Positions 53,373 to 61,322 of a stretch of 64,000 nt of DNA are shown here, piece by piece. Origin of the DNA: Roseburia zhanii (GTDB taxonomy: Bacteria > Bacillota > Clostridia > Lachnospirales > Lachnospiraceae); NCBI RefSeq assembly GCF_014287635.1, contig NZ_JACOPH010000014.1, positions 1 to 64,000 of the forward strand, written 5' to 3'. Below the pieces are notes generated by a model. The model made no database searches. It saw only the letters and a list, made by a program, of their open reading frames with translations, and was not told the DNA's origin. A program made the position numbers and the translations under genes. The stretch's first letter is position 1, and every line of letters starts with the position of its first letter.

Positions 53373-53957
53373 ATGATTGCTAAATTTGCAAAGAAGATAA
53401 ATGAAATATTGATACAAAAGGAGATTGTGCAAAAAGAGGATGCAGAACTGTACCAATATGGGATAGAAAATGGCATTGTTGTTGCAGGAAACCTTTTGGC
53501 TTCTGGAATATTTGGCATTGTGACGGGGAGACCGGGACTTGTTCTGGTCTTCCTGTTATTTTATGCCTCGTTGAGAAGCTATAGTGGGGGCAGCCACTGT
53601 AAGAGTAGAATCGGCTGTTTTTTGATATCAATGGCAATTTTATTTATTCCGGTTTATACATATGAGCCTGTAATGAAAAATGTTCCTAATGCCGTGATTT
53701 TATTGATCGGAGTTCTTGCAGTGGTAATTATTATTGTCCTTGCCCCAGTGGAAAGTATCAATAAACCTCTTGATGAGGAAGAAAGAAAGTATTATGCAAG
53801 GGTAACACATTGCATAACAGCATTGCAGGTATGTGTTCTTATCATTTTATTTTGTTTGGATCTACAAGATTATTTTTATGCTGGGTATGTGAGTATAGTC
53901 CTGATAGCAGTATTTATGGTTATGGGAAAGATTGCAGTGAAACGATATGTGCAATAG
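53373..53957 (+). CDS. agrB: AgrB-like autoinducer-processing protease 1
   Basis: A 194-residue membrane peptidase. The catalytic His and Cys are seven apart in SGGSHCKSRIGCFLI (about 74-81), as in AgrB. About five membrane helices (IFGIVTGRPGLVLVFLLFYA, NAVILLIGVLAVVIIIVLAP, YAGYVSIVLIAVFMVMGKIA). It should cyclise and export the AgrD1 peptide. Site AAGGTGG, 14 bp after agrD. Confidence 0.92.
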   Translation: MIAKFAKKINEILIQKEIVQKEDAELYQYGIENGIVVAGNLLASGIFGIVTGRPGLVLVFLLFYASLRSYSGGSHCKSRIGCFLISMAILFIPVYTYEPVMKNVPNAVILLIGVLAVVIIIVLAPVESINKPLDEEERKYYARVTHCITALQVCVLIILFCLDLQDYFYAGYVSIVLIAVFMVMGKIAVKRYVQ

Positions 53958-54146
53958 CAAAATGTATTAAAAATAGGTATTGATATATAATTTTGTAGAC
54001 GAACATGGAATATTACAAATATAGAGTAATGGTTAAAATTTTGGATGAAAATGCCGAAATATAATAAAAAATAGGAAAATATACAAAAAATAATCCAACC
54101 AAATGAAAGAAGTATGTCAAATTTGTGTGTGGAAGGGGATGAGCAT
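53958..54146. other. Intergenic stretch between the two agr systems
   Basis: About 190 bp, very AT-rich, with no gene. It should carry the promoter of the system 2 regulator; neither of the two box families is present here. Confidence 0.4.
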
Positions 54147-54872
54147 ATGTTCAGAATTGCTATATGTGATGATGAAAGACAATTTAGAAAACGCATTCAT
54201 GATATTTTAATAGAATATATGAATGAAAATGATATATTATACGAAATTGATGAATTTGAATCAGGAAAGGATTTTATAAGTTTAGGTATCAATCTAGCAA
54301 AGTATGATATTGTTTTTCTGGATGTAAATATGGATGAACTGGATGGAATGGAAACTGCGCAGAAAATAAGAAAAGTCAGCAATGATGTTTTTATAGTTTT
54401 TGTTACAGCATTTATTACATGTGCCCCTCAAGGATACAGCGTAGGAGCTATAAGATATATTCTGAAAAATAATGTAAATTTTCCGGAACTAATATTTGAG
54501 TGTATGGATGCAATCAGCTTGAATATGAATTATGTAGCCCAAAAGAAGAAATTTAACTTTAATGAGGGTACAAAGATTGTAGCATTAGAGCGTTTGTTAT
54601 ACATAGAGAGCAGATTGCATAAACTTGAGTTTTACATTATGGAGGACAAGTTAAAAAAATATTCAATATATGGCAAACTAGATGAGCTGGAAAAAGAGTT
54701 GCAAGGTAATGATTTTATCCGGATACATCAAAGTTATCTGGTTAATATGAAGCATATTGAGAAAGTCAGCCGGTATGAGGCGTTATTGAACAATGGTATT
54801 AAGTTGGAAATTCCAAAAGCACGATATAAATTTGTTGAAGAAACATTTGTTTCGTATAAAGGAGAATTGTAG
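54147..54872 (+). CDS. LytTR response regulator of agr system 2 (AgrA-like)
   Basis: A 241-residue regulator. Receiver: IAICDDERQFRKRIH, Asp about 59 in VFLDVNMDELDGMETA, and YILKNNVNFPEL. LytTR domain about 145-240 (LLYIESRLHKLEFYIMEDKL, IRIHQSYLVNMKHIEKVSRY). ATG 54147 with GGGGATGAG upstream. Likely binds the paired GTCAYTTTCTGCA repeats at 56.2 and 60.0 kb. Base composition is more AT-rich than system 1. Confidence 0.88.
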   Translation: MFRIAICDDERQFRKRIHDILIEYMNENDILYEIDEFESGKDFISLGINLAKYDIVFLDVNMDELDGMETAQKIRKVSNDVFIVFVTAFITCAPQGYSVGAIRYILKNNVNFPELIFECMDAISLNMNYVAQKKKFNFNEGTKIVALERLLYIESRLHKLEFYIMEDKLKKYSIYGKLDELEKELQGNDFIRIHQSYLVNMKHIEKVSRYEALLNNGIKLEIPKARYKFVEETFVSYKGEL

Positions 54873-56177
54873 ATGCTGATTAGTTACATTCAAAGTATTA
54901 TGATGATAATATTGGAGGTAATATGCTGCAAAATATTTTTTGAAAGTTTTGCTGAAAAGAGATCAAAAAATAATTATAGAAATTATAGTATTATTTTAGG
55001 AATTGTGGTATGTGAATATGTAATAGCTTCATTATTTTATGATAAGTTTATCTTGAAACAAATATTGGCTATAGTTGCTGTTGCGGTGTTTATGTGCTTT
55101 TATTTTAAAATTCATTTCGGAAAAGCAATAATCTTATCATTATTATTTCAGGCATTGCTGCTTTCTGTAGACTATTTTACACTATGGTTAAATGTTTCTC
55201 TTTTTGATAGTATAGCAGAAATTAGCAGGTTGCATTTTGTAGGTGGAAGTTTAATAACGGTTTTGGGAAAAATAATTCTTTTCCTAGTTGTTTTGCTTAT
55301 CAGGAAGAAAGTAGGAGGGGAGTCCTCGGATGTTTTAAGAAGTACAGATTGGCTTCGATTTATTTTTTTCCCAGTTTTTACAATCTTCACAGTTATTGCA
55401 TTGATCATGACATCTGGAAACATTGAGAATCAAAAGCAGGAAAATGTATTCTTGGTTATAGCATTGTGTTTAGCAGGGATGAATATAGTTGTGTTCTATA
55501 TGATAAATGATATATTAAAACGTGAAATTAAGATTCGTGAAAATGAAGTGTTTCAACTGAAAGCACGAAATCAGACAGACATGTACCGTTCTATTTCAGA
55601 AAATTTTGTTAAACAACGGAAAAAAACACATGAATATAAGAACCAGATTATGTGCATTGAGTCTTTGATAGAGATGGAAAATTATGATGAACTAAAGGAT
55701 TATGTGAAAAGTATAAGCGGAAATTTGAGTACAGAGTTAGATTATATTAAAACAAATAATGTGATTATTGATGCTATATTAAATAGCAAATATAAGGAAA
55801 CATTGGATAAAGGCATTGTATTTATCTTTCAAATCAATGATCTATCAGGAATTAAAATGTGTGATGAGGATATTGTTGTTATATTATCGAATCTTTTGAA
55901 TAATGCAATAGAGGCTTGTGAAAAGTGCTCAGGCAAAAAATTTATGAAAATGAAACTGGTTAAAGAGAAAGACAACATTATTATATCTGTAAAGAATACA
56001 TATGATGGTAAACTTAATATTAAAGATGGAGAAATACAGACCTCAAAGAAATATGAAATGGATGAGCATGGGGTTGGAATAAAAAATATAATTGAGGTTA
56101 TAACAAAATATCAAGGCTCTTATGCTATACGAAATGATAATAATGAGTTCTACTTCTCAGTTATATTGCCAAACTAA
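54873..56177 (+). CDS. GHKL sensor kinase of agr system 2 (AgrC-like)
   Basis: A 434-residue kinase with about six membrane helices in the first 210 residues (MMIILEVICCKIFFESF, ILAIVAVAVFMCFYF). Phospho-acceptor His is about 253 in KKTHEYKNQIMCIESLIEM. GHKL boxes are ILSNLLNNAIEACEKCSGKK and DEHGVGIKNIIEVITKYQGS. Its start codon follows the regulator stop without a gap (AAAGGAG upstream). It should sense the AgrD2 peptide. Confidence 0.9.
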   Translation: MLISYIQSIMMIILEVICCKIFFESFAEKRSKNNYRNYSIILGIVVCEYVIASLFYDKFILKQILAIVAVAVFMCFYFKIHFGKAIILSLLFQALLLSVDYFTLWLNVSLFDSIAEISRLHFVGGSLITVLGKIILFLVVLLIRKKVGGESSDVLRSTDWLRFIFFPVFTIFTVIALIMTSGNIENQKQENVFLVIALCLAGMNIVVFYMINDILKREIKIRENEVFQLKARNQTDMYRSISENFVKQRKKTHEYKNQIMCIESLIEMENYDELKDYVKSISGNLSTELDYIKTNNVIIDAILNSKYKETLDKGIVFIFQINDLSGIKMCDEDIVVILSNLLNNAIEACEKCSGKKFMKMKLVKEKDNIIISVKNTYDGKLNIKDGEIQTSKKYEMDEHGVGIKNIIEVITKYQGSYAIRNDNNEFYFSVILPN

Positions 56178-56187
56178 GATGAACCTT

Positions 56188-56224
56188 AAAAAAGTGATTT
56201 GCTGCAAGCAAATCACTTTTTTTT
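56188..56224 (+). terminator. Terminator after the system 2 kinase
   Basis: AAAAAAGTGATTTGC and GCAAATCACTTTTTT form a 15-bp perfect stem with loop TGCAA and a T8 tail. It separates regulator-kinase from the agrB-agrD unit. Confidence 0.92.
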
Positions 56225-56292
56225 GTCATTTTCTGCAAAAAAAGGTCACTTTCTGCAATGGATATTGTTTTGTAAACAGATAAAGTTATACT
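56225..56292 (+). promoter_or_regulatory. Agr system 2 promoter with paired boxes
   Basis: GTCATTTTCTGCA (56225) and GGTCACTTTCTGCA (56244) are direct repeats with 20-bp phase, followed by GGATATT and a -10 TATACT at 56287. A 42-bp block here is almost identical to that at 59975-60016, with three differences. Confidence 0.7.
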
Positions 56293-56314
56293 TAATTTGG
56301 CAGGAGGCATAACT

Positions 56315-56896
56315 ATGATTGAAAAAATAGCTGATGATTTAATTGGTCAGATGACTGAAGCAAGGTTAATTGACAAAGAGATGGAAGCAAGATATGTTTA
56401 TGTTTTTATCTGTTGGATAGAGAAATTTATTACTGTTGGCAGTATTATCGTAATCAGTTTGATGTTTCACAAGCTGCTCCCAACTATATTTTTTCTTGTG
56501 TTTTTTTTAGAATTAAGAAAGAGAACTGGCGGATATCATCTGGACAAGTTTTATAGATGTTATTTAGCATCCATTGTTTCTTATTTAGTTATCGTGATTA
56601 TAAGTGAAAAATTGTCAGAACATCCACAATGGTTATTTGCAATAGTACTACTTGCTATAACAGGGATAGGATTGATTGGTACAGCGAATCATCCTAATAT
56701 GCACATGACATCAGATGAATTGATGGAATCGAAAAAATCTGCGAGGACTATTGTTTTACTTGAGGGGTGCATAATACTTGGCTGTGTTCTGTTAGATGCA
56801 GATATGGTTTACGTTAGTTATATGGCAATAGCTGTTATATTATGTGCAGCTTTGCTGTGTATAGCAAAAATTTTTAAACAGGAGGTGAAAGAATGA
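56315..56896 (+). CDS. agrB: AgrB-like autoinducer-processing protease 2
   Basis: A 193-residue membrane peptidase. Catalytic pair in KRTGGYHLDKFYRCYLAS, His and Cys seven apart (about 73 and 80). Membrane helices include TVGSIIVISLMFHKLLPTIF and SYLVIVIISEKLSEHPQWLF flank. ATG at 56315 with AGGAGG upstream. Followed by agrD with a 4-base overlap, the order opposite to system 1. Confidence 0.92.
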   Translation: MIEKIADDLIGQMTEARLIDKEMEARYVYVFICWIEKFITVGSIIVISLMFHKLLPTIFFLVFFLELRKRTGGYHLDKFYRCYLASIVSYLVIVIISEKLSEHPQWLFAIVLLAITGIGLIGTANHPNMHMTSDELMESKKSARTIVLLEGCIILGCVLLDADMVYVSYMAIAVILCAALLCIAKIFKQEVKE

Positions 56897-57042
56897 AGAA
56901 GGTTAATAAGAAAGTGTTGAAGGTTGTAGAACATGTCATGAGAAATGAAGCTGTATATGGAATAGATAGATTCCCACCTGCATGCATGGGAATATTTCAT
57001 CAGCCGAAACGTCCGATTATCCAGAAGAAAAGTGAAAGATAG
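56893..57042 (+). CDS. agrD: AgrD-like autoinducer precursor 2
   Basis: A 49-residue precursor overlapping the agrB stop (ATGA). Leader MKKVNKKVLKVVEHVMRNEA, core RFPPACMGIF with the single Cys at 31, tail HQPKRPIIQKKSER. A five-residue thiolactone ring CMGIF followed by HQPKRP fits clostridial cyclic-lactone autoinducers. Ribosome binding site AGGAGGTG within the end of agrB. Confidence 0.85.
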   Translation: MKKVNKKVLKVVEHVMRNEAVYGIDRFPPACMGIFHQPKRPIIQKKSER

Positions 57043-57139
57043 TTAACTGGCGTGTTTTACTATTATATCTGTAGCCATAGATGCTATAGGAACTTAATTG
57101 TTTATTCCAAGATGACAAGTATAAAAAGGAGGTACTGAT

Positions 57140-57677
57140 ATGTTAAAAAATAATTAAGAAAGTTATTGCATTTGCATTAGCATTGACTATGTTAATGGGT
57201 ATGGGAACAATGGTGTCAGCAGCAGAAAAGGAGAGTAGTATTCCTGAATATTCTGAAACCAATGATGGTGGAATGACGGTGAATATTGCAGGAGATCAGG
57301 AAGGAACAATAGTTGAAGGCAGTGGTAATGAGGAAGGGATTAATCCGCTATGGTGGCCTGGAGATGGACCGGCTCCGCAGGTGACAAGCATTTCACTTTA
57401 TAAATATGGCTGGCTTACAAATGGAAATTTTGGCGTTACGATCAAGGTATATGGATATGGCAGCGATACTACAACATTTGATGGAAGAAGTATTTCGTGG
57501 ATACATCAGGAGCCATTTATTATATCTGGTACAGGCGCAGATGGCTTCTATTATACATATGATTGTGGTCCGATTACGCAAGCGGGAAGTTATAGATTTA
57601 ATACAACTTTCAGGTCAACAAACTTCCCTAATACTACACGTTCCTTTTCAACGGTATTCACGTTTAGTGCAAACTAA
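57140..57677 (+). pseudogene. Secreted protein with a frameshift in its signal peptide
   Basis: ATG 57140 with AAGGAGG upstream is followed by TTA and a run of six A; in this frame a stop comes after five codons. Removing one A gives MLKIIKKVIAFALALTMLMG and a signal peptide ending VSA|AEKES, joined to the open frame through 57677. The mature part (about 150 residues) is acidic then beta-rich (NGNFGVTIKVYGYGSDTTTF, GFYYTYDCGPITQAGSYRFN). First gene behind agr system 2, family unknown. The homopolymer could be a sequencing error, a mutation or a phase switch. Confidence 0.65.
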
Positions 57678-57729
57678 TATATGTTAATTCATATAAATAA
57701 CATATTATAATGCGAATGGAGGTGGTTAA

Positions 57730-58257
57730 ATGCGTATTGGTTCGGGAGTGCAGAGTGTATCTGAATTATTTGGAAAGCGACAAAACAATAGCAAAACATC
57801 TGTTAACGGAAATGAGGCATTTCCTCAGACATCAATGAAAGTGTATTTAAAGACGGATGATATGTTGTTTTCAGGCGGAAATGGAACCGGTCTTTCGTTT
57901 TATATTAAGTATGCAGAAGAGTCAACAGATGATAATCCTGTAGTGATAGCCAAAGGGATTGATGAAAATGGAAAAGAATTTGAAGAAAAGATTAATATTA
58001 ACGATATTGATTTGAGAAATGCTTCTTATGTCGAAATGAGTGCTTTGGAGGCATATTATGATGTTGATAGGGGTAATAGTCTCAGCTCTTTTCCACAAGA
58101 AACTGGTCACATGGGATTAAATGAAAGATGTGACCTTATATCCAGCTTTGAAAAGGTTATTCAGGATATGAACAAATTAGGAAAGTATGATTTGCAGATG
58201 TTTTATATGCGAAATATGAATACTTATCTAAATCTGGAAAGACAGAAAAAAGCATAA
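57730..58257 (+). CDS. Hypothetical cytosolic protein near agr system 2
   Basis: A 175-residue protein without signal peptide. Front MRIGSGVQSVSELFGKRQNN, middle GIDENGKEFEEKININDIDL, C-terminal helix YDLQMFYMRNMNTYLNLERQ. Site TGGAGGTG. The frame and site are good, but no family is recognised. It alternates with secreted-protein genes and could be an intracellular partner. Confidence 0.65.
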   Translation: MRIGSGVQSVSELFGKRQNNSKTSVNGNEAFPQTSMKVYLKTDDMLFSGGNGTGLSFYIKYAEESTDDNPVVIAKGIDENGKEFEEKININDIDLRNASYVEMSALEAYYDVDRGNSLSSFPQETGHMGLNERCDLISSFEKVIQDMNKLGKYDLQMFYMRNMNTYLNLERQKKA

Positions 58258-58322
58258 AGTTGTTTATAGATTCCTGTTGGAATGAAAATTTATACGATGT
58301 TAATTTGAAAGGAGATTTTAAA

Positions 58323-58862
58323 ATGAAGAAAGTAAAAAGTTTAAAGGCGTTGGTGTTGAGTTTGATGTTATGTTTGGCAATGGGAACAACTGCGTTTGCA
58401 AGTGAAGTATCCACTCAGGGACAGGCTGCCCCTAATGCAAATAAGGCAGTAGAAGTAAGCGATTGTGGCGATTTGGACGTAGTACCTGCTTATGATGACG
58501 CCGTTGCTCTTGCAGATACGATTCAGTATGATGCAAATAGAACCATTACAAGAAGCAATTCCAGAAGCGGTGTATTCAACGGAAATTATTATTACACCAT
58601 TAATAACTCAAGCGTTACAAAGTTGTGCTTAAATGTTTATATGCCTAATGAAAGTGGAACAGATTATCTTCAGGGAACAATTACTCTTGTAGGAAATGAC
58701 GGAACAAGTGCACCGGTACAAATTGCTAACTATTCAGGAGATTCATGGACACTGACATTTACAGGTGTTAAGGTAGGCGTTAGATACCATTTCCATTATG
58801 AGTTGTATTCTGTTGGGTCTTCGCAGGTAGGCTATATTGCTTCTGCTGCTTATGCACAATAA
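58323..58862 (+). CDS. Secreted beta-rich protein of unknown family
   Basis: A 179-residue precursor with AAGGAG site. Signal peptide MKKVKSLKALVLSLMLCLAM ending AFA|SEVST. Mature part of about 150 residues: a linker, then NSRSGVFNGNYYYTINNSSV, TDYLQGTITLVGNDGTSAPV and a GDSWTLTFTGVKVGVRYHFH stretch, likely a beta-sandwich. Intact, unlike its two frameshifted neighbours. Probably part of the agr 2 neighbourhood exports. Confidence 0.75.
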   Translation: MKKVKSLKALVLSLMLCLAMGTTAFASEVSTQGQAAPNANKAVEVSDCGDLDVVPAYDDAVALADTIQYDANRTITRSNSRSGVFNGNYYYTINNSSVTKLCLNVYMPNESGTDYLQGTITLVGNDGTSAPVQIANYSGDSWTLTFTGVKVGVRYHFHYELYSVGSSQVGYIASAAYAQ

Positions 58863-58912
58863 TAGCTGCTTGAATATGGGATATTAAGCAAGCGCAACAG
58901 AATATTTTCATT

Positions 58913-58961
58913 GTATGTTGCATTTTATAGCAATCTGGCATAAAGTGCAACATACTATAAT
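58913..58961 (+). promoter_or_regulatory. 16-bp inverted repeat over a promoter
   Basis: GTATGTTGCATTTTAT (58913-58928) and ATAAAGTGCAACATAC (58940-58955) are inverted copies with one mismatch, directly before TATAAT (58956-58961). It looks like an operator controlling the gene at 59002. Confidence 0.55.
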
Positions 58962-59001
58962 AAGAAAATTAGATTATATTGCTGCTGGAGGGATTATAAA
59001 T

Positions 59002-59688
59002 ATGGTAAATATGGTAAATACCGCTGTAAATAACAATATTTACGCAGGAAGAAAATCAGGTTCAAAATATAACCAATCAAAGGCTTTTCAACAAAAGGAA
59101 GTGTTAGAGACACCGGATGTTGCAGCAGTTAACAAATATGCAAATGTTCAAGAAATTTATGAGGCACTAAAGTGTAACGTGTCATGTAGAGGATATGAAC
59201 AGGGGCAGGATGAAATTGCTGAGAAAGAAATTCAAAATGATGAACCAGAAATAAGCAATGATTCCAGTGAAAAAATGACAGTATGGTATCAGGGTGTTCC
59301 TTTGGAAGAGTGGGCATTAACTGATCCTAAATACACGGATTCAGAAACGGGAATTTCATGGTATATTAGAGATGGAAAATATCCGTATATGGTAGGTGAG
59401 GATGCAGAAAAGTTCCGAAAACTTTGTGAAGAATCCGGGGAGTTTGCGCTAAAGAAATTTGCGGAAATGACGGGATTAATACAGAAATTAGATGACAATA
59501 CAGTAGCGTATGTGGGTGATAACGGAATTGCAGTTAAATCTAAAGATGGGAAAGAGATGTTTGTGGACACATCAGGCTTATCATATGATATTGTTATGGA
59601 TATGTTCAGAAATTTGCCTAGAAATGGGAATTTTTTCAGCAATAAGTATTGGTCAGACAATATACAGAAAGCACAGGCTCGGAGCTGA
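59002..59688 (+). CDS. Hypothetical cytosolic protein
   Basis: A 228-residue protein from the ATG with GGAGGG upstream. Asn-rich front (MVNMVNTAVNNNIYAGRKSG), acidic middle, then MTVWYQGVPLEEWALTDPKY, SWYIRDGKYPYMVGEDAEKF, and GLIQKLDDNTVAYVGDNGIA. No signal peptide and no membrane helix. Not recognised; conserved aromatic motifs suggest a folded domain. Controlled by the palindromic promoter just upstream. Confidence 0.65.
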   Translation: MVNMVNTAVNNNIYAGRKSGSKYNQSKAFQQKEVLETPDVAAVNKYANVQEIYEALKCNVSCRGYEQGQDEIAEKEIQNDEPEISNDSSEKMTVWYQGVPLEEWALTDPKYTDSETGISWYIRDGKYPYMVGEDAEKFRKLCEESGEFALKKFAEMTGLIQKLDDNTVAYVGDNGIAVKSKDGKEMFVDTSGLSYDIVMDMFRNLPRNGNFFSNKYWSDNIQKAQARS

Positions 59689-59789
59689 TGATACGTTATA
59701 TTGCAAGAGTGTGTATGCTTGGACTCCGATAGGAGAAAGCAGATTGGTTCTGATTGACAGAAGAATCATATGATTTCATCATTAATTTG

Positions 59790-59829
59790 GCAGGCAATAA
59801 TATTCAAATTATTGCCTGCTAAATTTTTA
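59790..59829 (+). terminator. Terminator
   Basis: GCAGGCAATAAT and ATTATTGCCTGC form a 12-bp perfect stem (loop ATTCAA) followed by TAAATTTTT. Confidence 0.88.
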
Positions 59830-59979
59830 CCAAAATTCTTCTAATACCGTTTTTAGACTAGGAAATATTGTTGAAAGCGTACTCTCAATATATTCTTTAG
59901 AGCAGAACTGTAGCTTTGAAATAGTATCAATGCTGTGTTTTTTACTTGATTTCTGAGTAATTTTTGTTCTGTTGGTCAT
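59827..59979 (-). CDS. Possible small protein or relic (50 aa)
   Basis: A minus-strand frame of 50 codons from an ATG (MTNRTKITQKSSKKHSIDTI to TVLEEFW) with protein-like composition but no ribosome binding site. The ATG lies inside the agr 2-type box on the other strand. It may be the end of a lost gene. Weakly supported. Confidence 0.2.
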   Translation of the reverse strand: MTNRTKITQKSSKKHSIDTISKLQFCSKEYIESTLSTIFPSLKTVLEEFW

Positions 59980-60043
59980 TTTCTGCAAAAACAGGTCACT
60001 TTCTGCATAGGATATTTTCTTTTGCTTTGATTCCTGCTATTCT
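59975..60043 (+). promoter_or_regulatory. Second agr 2-type promoter
   Basis: GTCATTTTCTGCA (59975) and GGTCACTTTCTGCA (59994) in 20-bp phase, then GGATATT and a -10 candidate TATTCT at 60038. Distance from first box to -10 differs by one base from the promoter at 56225. It faces the genes at 60177 and 60447. Confidence 0.65.
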
Positions 60044-60176
60044 TAGAATATACAACAGATTGCTCTATATGGCACATTGAATACTGAGGAAAGGAGAAGT
60101 AAATATAATTATGAATATGCTTATAGAATGATCTGCATATAACGACAAAATGATATTAAAATAGGGGGTGATTTTG

Positions 60177-60440
60177 ATGAAAGATTTTCATTTGAAGATT
60201 TTAGCTATAATAATGATAATTTTTGGCATATTTGGTTTAAGTACGCTTCCGTTTCTTTCCATTATTGTCCAATATATTGACTCAATAACTGGATTTAGTT
60301 CAGGAAATGGATATCTTACCAATAACATGGATTATCTTTTTAAAAGTCCTCTTATTTATATTGGTGGCTTTTTTGTTTTTAGTATCATTTTGGCAATTAT
60401 TTATCTGGTTTATAGTTTTTTTAAAGCAAAGCGGGGGTGA
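60177..60440 (+). CDS. Small two-helix membrane protein
   Basis: An 87-residue protein with two membrane helices: FHLKILAIIMIIFGIFGLST and PLIYIGGFFVFSIILAIIYL, with a short outside loop (TGFSSGNGYLTNN). ATG at 60177 with GGGGGTG upstream. First gene after the agr 2-type promoter; it ends 6 bp before the next gene. Could be an immunity or export helper for the following secreted protein; inference only. Confidence 0.6.
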   Translation: MKDFHLKILAIIMIIFGIFGLSTLPFLSIIVQYIDSITGFSSGNGYLTNNMDYLFKSPLIYIGGFFVFSIILAIIYLVYSFFKAKRG

Positions 60441-60446
60441 CTTCTA

Positions 60447-61062
60447 ATGAAAAAAATAATTAGTATGGTTTTAAGTTTTATATTGATTTTGGGGGTGCTC
60501 GACAACAGCGTTTGCTGCGGAGACTCATAACTATGACACTGAAAATTTGCCTCATGATGGAGCTGATTATTTTGAAACGGAAATTAAAGCTGATGAGGAA
60601 AATGAAGAACGCATTTCTGATTTTGTTACCGTATATGGTTATCAATATACCAAAGGTAGTTTAAAAAGTGGTGCATGGAGAAATGGCACGAGTGGTGGTA
60701 GTTCTACATCTAGCGCAAAATTATCATTGAATTACACTCAAGATACTTCTTATAATATTTCCTTTAAAGCTTCAGTTTCCGGTGGATATACAAATGGTGG
60801 AACTATAGGAAGTGAGTTGGGTGTTACACTAGGTGCATCAAAATCATATTCTTTAGGTAGCGGATACTCCGTAACTGTTCCAAAAGGATCTCATTATTTA
60901 ATCAAATATCGTCCTATGTATTATACATATAAGGTCGTTGAGACAAAATATAAAGAAAGATATAATGAAGCATTAGGCGGCATGGAGAGATATGTGGTTG
61001 AAACAAAAACCTGCTATGTAGACGTATTTTCGCACTGGGATTTTACACATGTAGCTAAGTAA
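60447..61062 (+). pseudogene. Exported beta-rich protein with a frameshift in its signal peptide
   Basis: ATG 60447 (GGGGGTGA upstream) starts MKKIISMVLSFILILG but the frame ends early. Reading four G instead of five at 60491-60495 gives ILGCSTTAFAAETHN, which joins the long frame to 61062. The restored product is about 204 residues with either a lipobox (LILGC) or an AFA|AE cleavage site. The mature part is Gly/Ser/Thr/Tyr-rich with alternating polar and apolar residues (SYNISFKASVSGGYTNGGTI), as in amphipathic hairpins of pore formers, though family membership is not shown. Confidence 0.6.
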
Positions 61063-61125
61063 AGGTGTATGTTACACTAAATAAAAGCAGGGAACTATCT
61101 ATATCCATGCTTCAAACTGGAGATA

Positions 61126-61153
61126 AAGCTCGTGGATCTGCCACGGGCTTTTC
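61126..61153 (+). terminator. Terminator
   Basis: AAGCTCGTGG and CCACGGGCTT form a stem with one mismatch (loop ATCTG), followed by TT-C. Weak T-run but a fitting position after the exported-protein gene. Confidence 0.6.
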
Positions 61154-61224
61154 TCATGTTGTTATATACATTTTGCTGAAATTTTAAATTTCAGTGTAAA
61201 AGTAGATTGGTGTTTAGAAGGAAT

Positions 61225-61294
61225 ATGCAAAGTATTACACGAAAATGTCAAAGGATTACAGTTTCCTAAAACCCATAATAATTTCTGATATAAT
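61225..61294 (+). promoter_or_regulatory. Second agr 1-type promoter
   Basis: ATGCAAAG, TTACAC (61235) and TTACAG (61256) 21 bp apart, with shared AAATGTCAA between them, and TATAAT at 61289. The distance from ATGCAAAG to the -10 is 64 bases, exactly as at 53091-53160. Confidence 0.65.
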
Positions 61295-61322
61295 GCGATA
61301 AGTCAGAAAGGATGATGGGGCT

